Source of the DNA: Candidatus Obscuribacterales bacterium | Lineage (GTDB): Bacteria; Cyanobacteriota; Vampirovibrionia; Obscuribacterales; Obscuribacteraceae | Assembly (NCBI GenBank): GCA_019637435.1 | Contig: JAHBVO010000001.1 | Coordinates: forward strand, 310,001-374,000 | Length of the DNA stretch: 64,000 nt | Reading direction: 5' to 3' | In this document: positions 9,598-17,653 of the stretch, in pieces | Layout: each line of letters opens with the position of its first letter | How positions within the stretch are numbered: the first letter of the stretch is position 1 | Program-made: the position numbers and the translations under genes | The notes under the pieces: generated by a model | Told to the model about the DNA's origin: nothing | Seen by the model: the letters and a program-made list of their open reading frames with translations, nothing else | Databases searched by the model: none

Positions 9598-10034
9598 CCA
9601 CCAGCTCTGTTATGTTGCCTTAGAGACGTCCGCAACTTTGTCGCTCCAACGGACTGTTCCTCAATTTTGACGTTTCTTCCATGCGGATCGAATGCAAATT
9701 GCGAGTTATTACCCGTTCCCGGATAAGTGATTTCTATCGGAACATGTCGATGCTTTTCTAGGCGGTCTCTCGAAACATCTGATGAAGAGAGGCGTTTCGA
9801 GCGCATTAGTTGACTACGCGATCTTGGTTGCGACTCTTGTGTATACCAAGTGTAGGTCGCGGGACAATTTGTTTGCTGAAGCTTTGTCACCATATACGAT
9901 ATCACACTAAGCATAATGGAAAATGATGCAGAACGCTGAAAGTAGTTGATGAGAGTAAATCCATTGTATCAGCATCTGAGAATTGTCAATTCACGATCGG
10001 GCCACGTTCCCTCTCGAAGAGATCCTTTCGAAAT
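9598..10034. other. 437-nt stretch without a convincing gene
   Basis: Lies between two convergent genes. A 106-codon minus-strand frame (9594-9914) runs through it and overlaps the stop of the beta-lactamase-fold gene by 4 nt. It has no ribosome site and no family resemblance I can name, so I do not call it. The left copy of the 16-nt direct repeat flanking the nuclease gene is at 9888-9903. No clear terminator hairpin was found. Confidence 0.5.
9888..9903 (+). repeat. 16-nt direct repeat, left copy
   Basis: CACCATATACGATATC occurs here and again, identical and in the same orientation, at 11344-11359. The pair encloses the DUF1016 nuclease gene and the palindrome at 11310-11340. It could be a target-site duplication or attachment-site pair left by insertion of this module, or a duplicated regulatory site. 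Confidence 0.6.
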
Positions 10035-11150
10035 CTATGGCTCGCTATCTTCACCAGAATATTCAACTGACTGTGTTCGTGACATTTTCTCTCGCACATG
10101 ACTAATGGCTAAATGTAATTTTTCGGCGAGCACAGATTTCGGAATGTCCTTAGTTATGTATTCTGCCACGCGAATATCGCTTTCAGTTAGAGCGAGCAGT
10201 TCGATTTGCTCTTGTCTCGATTTACCAGCACAAAGAATCAGTCCAATCGGTGCCTCTTCTCCATCGCAGCGCTCATATTTGTTCAACCAGCGAAGATACA
10301 GCTCCATCTGACCCTTGTGCTCAGGTTTAAAGTGCTCCAGCTTTAGTTCGACAACAACTAACCTCCGAAGCTTACGGTGAAAGAAGAGCAGGTCCATGTA
10401 GTAATCATCGTTGTCGACAGTGATTCGCTTCTGCCGTCCGACAAAACTAAAGTGTGTACCCAATTCCATCAGGAATTGCTCCAATTCTCGTAGAATAGCT
10501 GCTTCAAAATCCTTTTCGCTAAACGTCTCTTTGAGCCCGAGGAAATCCAGTAGATATGGATCGCGAAAAACAAGATCTGGTGTGAGTTGATCCTCTTTGC
10601 GCAATGCGGCAAGCTCCTGCTGTGCTAACTCTGTTGGTTTGCGTGAAAGGGCTGTCCGCTCAAAGAGCATGCTCCCAATTTTCTTCTGTAGTGTTCGCAC
10701 GCTCCACCGTTCCAGCTTGCACATTTCTGTATAGAAGTCGCGCTTGAGGGCATCGTCAACATTGATTATGAGCCTGAGATGACTCCAACCCAATTTTCCA
10801 GACAGTGTCTGGAGAATGTTTTCATCCGGAAAGGTCTCAGAAAAACGCACCATGTCAGCCAGGTTCGAGCGCGAAAACCCTCGGCCATATTCTAGAGTCA
10901 ATTGCCTGCTAAGGTTCTCAATTATTTGCTTTCCATACTCAGCCCGTTTCTCGCTAAGAATCTCTTTTCGAATTCGATCGCCTATTCGCCAATACATTAC
11001 AACCAGCGCAGAATTCATCTGTTGCGCTACATGCTCGCGTGACAATTCGATCATCTGGCGAACTTCTATTAGGAGGTCGCCCGTTGCACGATGTGCTCCT
11101 TCAGGAGTTAATGAAGCTGTAGGGTTTGTCTTGGTTGGTTTTCTCTTCAC
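10035..11150 (-). CDS. DUF1016 (YhcG-type) PDDEXK nuclease-domain protein
   Basis: 371 aa from the GTG at 11148-11150. An N-terminal helical DUF1016 domain (YWRIG, YGKQIIENLS, FSRSNLADM) is followed by a C-terminal PD-(D/E)xK nuclease fold with Asp253 (MDLLFFHR) and Glu268-x-Lys270 (VVVELK), then FKPEHKGQMELY, as in E. coli YhcG. The frame is open to an ATG at 11210, but AGGAGGGG at 11156-11163, 5 nt ahead of the GTG, decides the start. The family is widespread, patchily distributed and often found in accessory or defence islands; its role is not settled. It sits between exact 16-nt direct repeats, with a strong palindrome about 160 nt upstream of its start. Confidence 0.9.
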   Translation of the reverse strand: MKRKPTKTNPTASLTPEGAHRATGDLLIEVRQMIELSREHVAQQMNSALVVMYWRIGDRIRKEILSEKRAEYGKQIIENLSRQLTLEYGRGFSRSNLADMVRFSETFPDENILQTLSGKLGWSHLRLIINVDDALKRDFYTEMCKLERWSVRTLQKKIGSMLFERTALSRKPTELAQQELAALRKEDQLTPDLVFRDPYLLDFLGLKETFSEKDFEAAILRELEQFLMELGTHFSFVGRQKRITVDNDDYYMDLLFFHRKLRRLVVVELKLEHFKPEHKGQMELYLRWLNKYERCDGEEAPIGLILCAGKSRQEQIELLALTESDIRVAEYITKDIPKSVLAEKLHLAISHVREKMSRTQSVEYSGEDSEP

Positions 11151-11155
11151 CGCAT

Positions 11156-11163
11156 CCCCTCCT
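11156..11163 (-). promoter_or_regulatory. Ribosome binding site deciding the GTG start of the nuclease gene
   Basis: AGGAGGGG on the minus strand, 5 nt upstream of GTG 11148-11150. It is the strongest Shine-Dalgarno near this gene, and nothing comparable precedes the upstream ATG at 11210. It implies that the 20 upstream codons are untranslated leader. Confidence 0.7.
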
Positions 11164-11309
11164 CGACAACAAATATGATATCTCGGATTGACCATACAAA
11201 TGCACTTCATTCCATGCTTTGACCATCAATTTTTATCTGCAGGGCATATTCGCATCGTTTTGGCCGGTGAACTTTATGCAGTCCAAGAACTGTGTCGTAA
11301 AGCGCTGGG

Positions 11310-11340
11310 CCAAATCTGCGACACGCTGTCGCAGATTTGG
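11310..11340. promoter_or_regulatory. Perfect 14-bp palindrome with 3-nt spacer (operator or hairpin)
   Basis: CCAAATCTGCGACA (11310-11323), CGC, then TGTCGCAGATTTGG (11327-11340): both arms match perfectly. No T-run follows on either strand, so it is not a typical intrinsic terminator. It is about 160 nt upstream of the nuclease start and 47 nt downstream of the small ORF ending at 11387, just outside the right 16-nt repeat. I recall similar ATCTGCGACA/TGTCGCAGAT elements near ORF6N, DUF1016 and toxin-antitoxin type genes, which would favour an operator or mobile-module mark. That link is from memory and inferential. Confidence 0.65.
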
Positions 11341-11343
11341 AAG

Positions 11344-11359
11344 CACCATATACGATATC
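11344..11359 (+). repeat. 16-nt direct repeat, right copy
   Basis: Identical to 9888-9903 (CACCATATACGATATC), same orientation. It starts 3 nt after the palindrome at 11310-11340. Confidence 0.6.
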
Positions 11360-11386
11360 TTGATATTGAATTAAACAAAGACGAAA

Positions 11387-11698
11387 CTACATCAAATCGT
11401 TTAAGTCAATACCGAGAAGTTTCACGAAATGACCTGAAATTCTGTCCATGTAAACGCGCGGCCTCTTTGCGTTTACCACAATGTATCCGCCTGTCACGTC
11501 TCGCAGTGAAACATGATTTGCCAATTTCTTGAGCGCGTAATGCGGCACTTTAAGCATTTCAGCCGTCGTTAAAAAAGTTCTTGCAGTGAACTTGACCACG
11601 GAATATGGGAGAGCCTTTGAGCGTTCAGCAAGTTTCGGATGGTTCAATTCGCGGAGATTTTTCCAGATCGACAAATTGTCGCTACACTGTCGCGACAA
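11387..11698 (-). CDS. Possible small protein of unknown function
   Basis: Frame of 103 codons whose last 70 have a protein-like makeup (TTAEMLKVPHYALKKLA, YIVVNAKRPRVYMDRISG), possibly a helix-turn-helix-like start followed by a strand-rich part. The only long start is a TTG at 11698, which falls inside the TGTCGC palindrome at 11674-11700. A GTG 33 codons in or an ATG at codon 47 are alternatives. No good ribosome site was seen for any of them. It may be a short DNA-binding partner of the neighbouring nuclease module, or a remnant. Unrecognised family. Confidence 0.35.
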   Translation of the reverse strand: MSRQCSDNLSIWKNLRELNHPKLAERSKALPYSVVKFTARTFLTTAEMLKVPHYALKKLANHVSLRDVTGGYIVVNAKRPRVYMDRISGHFVKLLGIDLNDLM

Positions 11699-11700
11699 TT
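11674..11700. promoter_or_regulatory. Palindrome AATTGTCGC-9-GCGACAATT with inner TGTCGCGACA
   Basis: Perfect 9-bp inverted repeat (11674-11682 and 11692-11700) with a 9-nt spacer. A fully symmetric decamer TGTCGCGACA is nested at 11689-11698. It shares the TGTCGC/GCGACA core with the larger palindrome at 11310-11340, which suggests one regulator reads both. It lies just after the start of the upstream gene's untranslated tail and at the 5' edge of the 11387-11698 frame. Confidence 0.5.
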
Positions 11701-11714
11701 AGGATGGAGTTCAC

Positions 11715-12311
11715 CTATGTTTCATCGACACCGGACAGGTCCGCTTGTTCTCGACGAAAAGCGTCTCGCTTCGCCAATCTTAGCTCTTCTGCTTTTGCGA
11801 TCTTATTGAGTTCTGCTTTTGAAATCTTGGCTGGAGCATCTTGCACCACGGGTGATGGCGGTGAAGTGAGCTGACTTTCGTCCATGAACTCTATTCGCAT
11901 GCCCCATCCGCGAAAACCCGATATCATCCTCATGAATTGGTCCGGACTGAGTGTTTTATCGTCAATTCGGATCATAACGTTTAACTGAGCATCATCCTCA
12001 AGTTCACATCGCAACACTTGTCCAAGTGCCTCGAACGACTTTGAACGCTTGTCGAATTTGATTTGTGGTTGTCCAGGCGTTATTTCAAGAGGTCTGAACG
12101 TTTCAACTGAATGCATCATGGAAAATACAACATTGTTGAAGGCGTCCAATACTTCTTCATCTGACATAGTGGCAAGTTGCGGACCCAATTCTAGGTGAAT
12201 GCCGCCTTCAGTTGGATTGTCGCTATAGGTGATTCTCGCGACGTCAAAGTCGCGCTTAATAACGATTTCGTTGAGATTTTGTACCAGGCGAAGCCCTTTA
12301 AGTGCACCCAC
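11715..12311 (-). CDS. Hypothetical protein, 198 aa
   Basis: Clean 198-codon frame. Residues 1-125 look like an alpha/beta domain (repeated ligand-free beta strands such as VARITYSD and IHLELGPQ, then an SDEEVLDAF helix); the C-terminal 60 residues are charged and helical. There is no signal peptide or membrane segment. I do not recognise the family. It is transcribed toward the nuclease module and separated from the next minus-strand frame by the TGTCGC palindrome, so it may belong to the same accessory island. Confidence 0.6.
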   Translation of the reverse strand: MGALKGLRLVQNLNEIVIKRDFDVARITYSDNPTEGGIHLELGPQLATMSDEEVLDAFNNVVFSMMHSVETFRPLEITPGQPQIKFDKRSKSFEALGQVLRCELEDDAQLNVMIRIDDKTLSPDQFMRMISGFRGWGMRIEFMDESQLTSPPSPVVQDAPAKISKAELNKIAKAEELRLAKRDAFRREQADLSGVDET

Positions 12312-12412
12312 GCTTGATTCTCCAATTGGAATATAACCGACCCTTAGCCTAAACGATCGGCTGCCCTAAATTCCTTAGGAAGAGTTTTATGTAGGGAGAT
12401 GATGATTATCAC

Positions 12413-12445
12413 CTTCTTCTTCTTCTTCTTCTTCTTCTTCTTCTT
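12413..12445 (+). repeat. (CTT)11 trinucleotide microsatellite
   Basis: Eleven perfect CTT units in the 283-nt intergenic region between the divergent genes at 11715-12311 (minus) and 12595-14700 (plus). It lies in no called gene. Perfect tracts of this length are prone to slippage and could vary promoter spacing between cells. Confidence 0.9.
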
Positions 12446-12594
12446 GGCAGAATATTTTGTCGTGTTCTATGATGATAAGTGTCGTTAGTTTCTAGTCTTG
12501 CCGTGAAGAGGATCTTGCCGCAGTACCGGACAGTGATATCAAATTAGTACGCCTCAAAGCTGCGTATGAGAGAGCTAAAGATCCTCATAGCAGT

Positions 12595-14700
12595 ATGGTG
12601 TCTTTGATCAGGGCAACAGTAGCGCTTTGCAATGAATATGTCCGTCTTGCCGATGAGGAAAGCGCCGGTAAGCTTGAACGTGAAGTCTTCGAACGGTTGG
12701 ATGAGCATCTTGATTGTTTCGGACCTTCTGAATTCAGAGCGTTGTTTGAGCTGTGGGCCTTTCGCAACCAAAAAAATTCTCTCTCTCGACTTAAAGACCT
12801 GTTGTTGATTTTGGTCGCAGTGGACGAGGAAAACTGGGTTCACGAATACGCCCGTCTAGTTAGAGAATTAAAAAGCAAGCAAGCGCAGGTCGAGCTATAC
12901 GAATTTTGGTTTCAGCTTATCGGTCCGCTGGAGTTCGGCATTAGTCGTTTGAAGCGCGAAGTGTGTCGACGTCTCATTGACGCCCTGACCGATATCGGCG
13001 ACTCAAGCGGAGCTTCAATGCTTTACAAAGAGTTGATATCTGCGACGCCCGCTAAGACGACTGAACTTTGGAACCTGCGACTTTCGTACGCTATGCACGC
13101 AGCAAAGTTTGAATCTGCTGATGTCTCCGAAAATATTTGGAGAGAAACGTGCTCCTTGTTCGATTGGTATTTTCCTGATGTCGTTGGATTGTTCGACCTG
13201 CTCAACTGCTATGAGCGACTAAACATGACGCTGCATCGGTATCGATTGATGGAAACGCTGCTCGCGCACCCGAGCTTTCCGATTCTTCAGATGCTAAATA
13301 GTGCAATAAAATTTCGGGTTGACGACTTGATTAGGTCTGCTCAGCTTTCAGAGGCGGAAAGGCTATTACGTTTAAGAGTTTCTGCTGCTGCGATAGTCGA
13401 TAACTATGATCCCGGGGGGTATTGGCAGCTGCGGCTCTCTGAGCACCTCCTGCTCGCTGGCGCTGTTGATGAGTCCGCTGACCTATACCACGCAGTTGTC
13501 GACGCACTGACCCTTGCTGGCGATGATGTCTCTGCGATAGTTGATGCACGGGAGTCGTTATTGAAACGGGTTGCGGATCACGCAGAGGAAGAGAGAATCG
13601 CAAACGCGATTCGTCGCCAGGCTAACGACGCTGCCAATGCCGAGTTCGAACAGAAGGTAACGGAGCGTTTAAGTGAATCCAAGGCAAGAATGGACAAGTT
13701 AAATGAGATGCAGCTCAGCGTGGAACAGGCGATAGCCGAAGCAACAATGAAGCATGAGACTGCGAAGAGCGAACTTCTTGAGCTTGAGTCGCGCAATCAG
13801 AGCGAGCTTTCTGCGATGCGTAAGCAACTAGAAAAATTGGAAAGCGAGAAAAAACTTTTGTCTTTCAGGTTAGAAGAAAATCTCAAAGCGCTTCGATTGA
13901 GCGCACGGCGAACGCTAGAGCGCGCTCAGTGGCGAGGTTCTCGCGCGGAGAGCGATCAGCTGACTCGTTCGTCATCTCATACTGACCATATAGTGTTTAA
14001 CGGTGCCGTCGAGAGGGCTATTTTGGATTTCGCTCTCTTCGCACATACACGAATAGAGCTTTCCGGCGATGTTTCCGTTGCTTCGATAACTTTTCCGGAG
14101 TCCACTTTACCGACCGTCGCGCGTGGTCAATTTGGAAATATATATTGCCCCGGACACATCCGTTTGGAAGGAATGATTAGCGTGACTGGCACCATATATG
14201 GTGTCCTCTTGGGACGATTACCCCCAAGCGACCGCACGCGAGTTCGACCAATCTCTCGACCGATTTCAATGCCAGATGTAAATGTGTTACCGGTCTTCTC
14301 TGAATTACCGAAACCTATCCGCGGTAACCTTGATGGAGAGTACCAGACCTCACATTTAGAACTCAGCGACCTGGGACTTACGTTTCGCGAAAATTCTACA
14401 ATCAGAATTCTCATTCATGATGAAGTAGACTCTGTTTCCAACGCGGCTACGCTCGTTTATGCAAATCATGGCGGTGATCCGCTTAAACTGCAGATTTTTT
14501 ACAATGGAACCCGAAAGATAGTTATGCCCCATAATTCCAAGGTCTCTGCCGTGATTTACGCTCCTAACGCAGAAGTGGAAATGCCGAAAGGCAATCACGT
14601 CTTTACAGGGGCAATTGTGGCAAACTCGATTGTCGGGGCAGGAGTTATGTCGATCGCCTATCACGAGCAACTTCGTGCTGTTGAATTCGCCTGGATTTGA
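12595..14700 (+). CDS. Large helical/coiled-coil protein with C-terminal surface-polymer-like beta domain
   Basis: 701 aa. Residues 1-320 are helical and TPR-like. About 332-445 is a strong coiled coil (charged heptads rich in Glu, Lys, Leu). From about 464 to the end is a beta-rich domain with the pattern YAPNAEV...GAIVANSI (about 655-680), which resembles the C-terminal domain seen in PilX-like and polymer-forming surface proteins (DUF7305-like; my recollection). No signal peptide is visible at the ATG. The frame stays open upstream to 12496 with coding-like composition (reading ...RLKAAYERAKDPHSS) but has no ATG, GTG or TTG there, so the true N-terminus is uncertain. Function unknown. Confidence 0.8.
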   Translation: MVSLIRATVALCNEYVRLADEESAGKLEREVFERLDEHLDCFGPSEFRALFELWAFRNQKNSLSRLKDLLLILVAVDEENWVHEYARLVRELKSKQAQVELYEFWFQLIGPLEFGISRLKREVCRRLIDALTDIGDSSGASMLYKELISATPAKTTELWNLRLSYAMHAAKFESADVSENIWRETCSLFDWYFPDVVGLFDLLNCYERLNMTLHRYRLMETLLAHPSFPILQMLNSAIKFRVDDLIRSAQLSEAERLLRLRVSAAAIVDNYDPGGYWQLRLSEHLLLAGAVDESADLYHAVVDALTLAGDDVSAIVDARESLLKRVADHAEEERIANAIRRQANDAANAEFEQKVTERLSESKARMDKLNEMQLSVEQAIAEATMKHETAKSELLELESRNQSELSAMRKQLEKLESEKKLLSFRLEENLKALRLSARRTLERAQWRGSRAESDQLTRSSSHTDHIVFNGAVERAILDFALFAHTRIELSGDVSVASITFPESTLPTVARGQFGNIYCPGHIRLEGMISVTGTIYGVLLGRLPPSDRTRVRPISRPISMPDVNVLPVFSELPKPIRGNLDGEYQTSHLELSDLGLTFRENSTIRILIHDEVDSVSNAATLVYANHGGDPLKLQIFYNGTRKIVMPHNSKVSAVIYAPNAEVEMPKGNHVFTGAIVANSIVGAGVMSIAYHEQLRAVEFAWI

Positions 14701-14773
14701 AGGGAAAGCGAAGGGACTGGCAGTTTAGCCCTAGATGTCAAGTGGAATAAAGTTTCCACGGAGAACACCCGCC

Positions 14774-15628
14774 ATGCGATTCACACGTTCGCTCATCGCT
14801 AGCGCAATGTTACTGTCCTATCTGTCCATCGGGATAGGTGCGGCGTTCGCCGATAGTCTTTTGCTCGAAGGCAAAATCGAACATTCCGACAAGCTCGATC
14901 CGCTTGAACGGTATCAGGTTGGCACCGAATTCGACGAGAGCCTTCTTCCGACAAACACCGATTGTTCGGGCAACTGGTGGCGCGTTCCTCATTGGCTGGC
15001 GGGCAAATGGCACAAGAAAGGCAAGCTTCACATCCTGGAGTATACGGACCTGCAAAGGAAAGAGCCGATTCCTTCTCCGAAGACTGTGAAGGTTCACTAT
15101 CCTGACGCTGAGGTTCTCGGTCACCAAACCGATCGCAATGGGCGCGTCTGGACCTTCGTTCCGCTTCCGTGCGTGGGGCGAACATACAGCGGTCCGCACA
15201 TGAACGTCAATATTTACCATTCGTTCGATCTTGTGGAAGAGAAGCAAAACAGCATGACTGTGCGTCTTTTCCTGGTTACTCTCATGGTGAGTCGGGAAAC
15301 AAATAAAGTTGTTTCCATTTGCCAGAGAGAATCACTTCAAACCTGGACACTTGTAGACGACCACCATGTCTCAATTCTCGACTCGACTAAGTTCTTCGAC
15401 AAGAATGGAGTTCCTCTGGCAACGAAACAGTTGCTATCGTACAGTCACCGCTGCAATTCGTATTGTCCGGTAGATTTTCTGGATAAACGAACTCACCGGC
15501 CGGTAAGCTATCCGTCAATGACAATTTCACCAAGCATGCGCTCACTTTCGTATGTGCCGCTGGATCTGCGCGATTCCTTCGCCGATTACCTGCGAGACCA
15601 TAACCTCACGTCCTTGATTCCGCAGTAG
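14774..15628 (+). CDS. Secreted protein of unknown function, paralogue of 63556-64000
   Basis: 284 aa from the ATG at 14774, with GGAGA about 9 nt ahead; an earlier ATG at 14735 lacks a ribosome site and would spoil the signal peptide. The Sec signal peptide covers about residues 1-27 (AFA/DS). The mature protein carries IEHSDKLDP, QVGTEFDESLL and WWRVPHWLAGKW. All three blocks recur in the partial gene at the right end of the window, so both belong to one secreted family that I cannot name. Several cysteines in the mature part suggest disulfides. Confidence 0.8.
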   Translation: MRFTRSLIASAMLLSYLSIGIGAAFADSLLLEGKIEHSDKLDPLERYQVGTEFDESLLPTNTDCSGNWWRVPHWLAGKWHKKGKLHILEYTDLQRKEPIPSPKTVKVHYPDAEVLGHQTDRNGRVWTFVPLPCVGRTYSGPHMNVNIYHSFDLVEEKQNSMTVRLFLVTLMVSRETNKVVSICQRESLQTWTLVDDHHVSILDSTKFFDKNGVPLATKQLLSYSHRCNSYCPVDFLDKRTHRPVSYPSMTISPSMRSLSYVPLDLRDSFADYLRDHNLTSLIPQ

Positions 15629-15670
15629 GTTTTGAACTAGCTCGTTCACTCTTGCCGGTGTTTATGTTGC

Positions 15671-17650
15671 TCACTCGTGCTTGTGTTTAGTCGGATCTGG
15701 AAAACTCAGATCTGCGGCATTGAGAGATGAACCCTTCGAAATATCTGATTCTGCAACGGCCCCGATGACGGCATCAGGATTTGTTAGACTGTCGTTATTC
15801 CACTGTACATCGGACTCTTCTGATTCATTCGCTTTTGTGGAAATTAAATCCTTTGTTATCACACAACCTTTTGTGATGTGTTTTGCTGCCACCACAAGTA
15901 GTGGCGCCTTCGGGTTGTTGGAGAGCATTGATTCGCGCAGTCCCAAAATTCGCAGTTCTCGGGGGACTGTTGTGCTTCCCTGTTCTCGCGCCATGTTAAA
16001 CCATTTTCGTGCTTCTTCGAATTTTTGCCGATTCATGTAATATCTACCAACCTGGATTTCAGAAAGCAAATGTCCGTGTTCTGCTGCTTCTTTGAAAACC
16101 GCAAGCGCTGCGTCTGTGGAGCCTCTGCTTGCCATAATGGAACCCGCATAATAGTTCGCTTCTTGTAAGTCTGCTTTGGCTGCGTCTTTAAACCAGATTT
16201 TTGCCTTGTTCCAATCTCGCTTTATGTCTGGGAAATCGTCGGAGTTACACATGATTCCCAACTCGAGCATAGCCTCTATGTGACCTTGATTTGCGGCTCT
16301 CTCGAAGAGCTCGATAGATTTTTTGCGACTTGGTGGCACGCCCCTGCCGTCGCAGTAAAAGCCTGCCAGCATGTACAACGCCTCGGGATCGCCTGCATCA
16401 GCGGCTCTATTCAGATACTGGATGGCTTTGGTCCAGTCGTGTTCTGCTCCAAGACCAAGTGCATGGAGCATGCCGAGTTGGCCTTCTGCATATGTGTGTT
16501 CTTTGTCGGCTGCAAATTTGTACAGTTTAAAAGCCTGATCGTAGGCTGGGTTTCCCAGTTCCATACCCGTGAGAACATTTCCTTTGAGAACGGTAGCATC
16601 GGACAGATCTGTCTCGCAAGCCCAATCCAATGATTGCATAAATGCGGTGAAATTCGGTTTTGTTCCAATGCCAAACCGCTTCATCAACGCGGCCACTAAA
16701 TGCTTTGACCCGTCCAAATCGTTCTTCTCATCAAGCAAATTTTTAATCGTAATGCTCGAATCGTTCACCTTATCCGGGGATGAAACATCCCTGAGCCTTT
16801 TGGAGAAACTCTCGAAGCCGCGCTTCTCGAGCTGCGTTAAAAGACTTTTGTATGTTTCTACCTGCGCTTTGTCGCGCGACGTCGTTGCTAAAATCAGAGC
16901 GTGTAAGATCTGAGCGTCTACAATCTGAGTTCTGGAGGCTGCTTCCAGGTAGGAGCGCACCAATTTCTTATCTGAGATAACAAACTTGCCTTCATAAACG
17001 CCGCGAGCAACTGCGTACTGGCTGTCGTTATCTCCAAGCCTGGCGCCTTGTTCGTAGAGCTTCTGAGCTTTTGGCAGATTTATAGGTGTGCCCAAACCGT
17101 ATTCTTGAATTATGCCAAGGCACCAGTACGGCCATGCCGATGAATAGCCAACATTCTTCAACTCTTCCGCGTAAGCTCTAGAACCTTTATAGTCGCGATA
17201 TTTGCCAGGTAAAATCAATTTGAAGAACGAGAGTCCCATGAGCTCTCGACCATCACGCTCTTCCTTGAGTGCTTTCTCCGAGAGTTCAATCGCCAGGTCG
17301 TAATCCTGCGGCACGCCTTGACCATAGGTGTAGGCGTAGGAGAGCAGCTTCGTGCTTTCAATGTTGCCGTTTTTATCTCCCATCTTCAGATATTTAACAG
17401 CTGCCGTAAGATCTTGTTTCGGCAAGCCTACTAGCAAGCTTCTTCCCATTAATGCTTGCGCTTCGCTGTTTCCGCCGTCGGCTGCGCATCTGACCCAGAA
17501 CATTCCCCAGTCGGTGTTTTTCGGTACCGCCTCTCCTTTCAAGAATGCCTGTCCAATGGAGAGTTCCGTTTCCGGATTTGTGAGAAGAACAGTGGCGAGA
17601 AATATCACCAGCACAAAGGGTATTAGTGTGAGGATGATAATCGCGCGCAT
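15671..17650 (-). CDS. Sel1-repeat protein with N-terminal anchor and C-terminal SAF domain
   Basis: 659 aa. One transmembrane anchor lies at about 3-25. It is followed by many Sel1-type TPR-like repeats (AQALMGRSLLVG, GVPQDYDLAIEL, GLGAEHDWTKAI, GDPEALYMLAGFY). The last 75 residues form an SAF domain (VVAAKHITKGCVITKDLI ... IGAVAESDISKG), a fold found in antifreeze proteins, sialic acid synthases and flagellar/pilus chaperones FlgA and CpaB. Sel1 repeats mediate protein assembly, and SAF may bind sugar or peptidoglycan, so an envelope scaffold is plausible. The start is 3 nt downstream of the MOSC gene stop, in an operon with the genes at 17654 and 18492. Confidence 0.88.
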   Translation of the reverse strand: MRAIIILTLIPFVLVIFLATVLLTNPETELSIGQAFLKGEAVPKNTDWGMFWVRCAADGGNSEAQALMGRSLLVGLPKQDLTAAVKYLKMGDKNGNIESTKLLSYAYTYGQGVPQDYDLAIELSEKALKEERDGRELMGLSFFKLILPGKYRDYKGSRAYAEELKNVGYSSAWPYWCLGIIQEYGLGTPINLPKAQKLYEQGARLGDNDSQYAVARGVYEGKFVISDKKLVRSYLEAASRTQIVDAQILHALILATTSRDKAQVETYKSLLTQLEKRGFESFSKRLRDVSSPDKVNDSSITIKNLLDEKNDLDGSKHLVAALMKRFGIGTKPNFTAFMQSLDWACETDLSDATVLKGNVLTGMELGNPAYDQAFKLYKFAADKEHTYAEGQLGMLHALGLGAEHDWTKAIQYLNRAADAGDPEALYMLAGFYCDGRGVPPSRKKSIELFERAANQGHIEAMLELGIMCNSDDFPDIKRDWNKAKIWFKDAAKADLQEANYYAGSIMASRGSTDAALAVFKEAAEHGHLLSEIQVGRYYMNRQKFEEARKWFNMAREQGSTTVPRELRILGLRESMLSNNPKAPLLVVAAKHITKGCVITKDLISTKANESEESDVQWNNDSLTNPDAVIGAVAESDISKGSSLNAADLSFPDPTKHKHE

Positions 17651-17653
17651 TAT

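Noticed and set aside
9594..9914. 106-codon minus-strand frame after the beta-lactamase-fold gene
   Set aside because: No ribosome site, no recognisable family, overlaps the neighbour's stop; only mildly protein-like.
14180..14210. CACCATATATGGTG palindrome, resembling the 16-nt repeat
   Set aside because: Matches only the first 8 bases of the repeat and lies inside a coding region.
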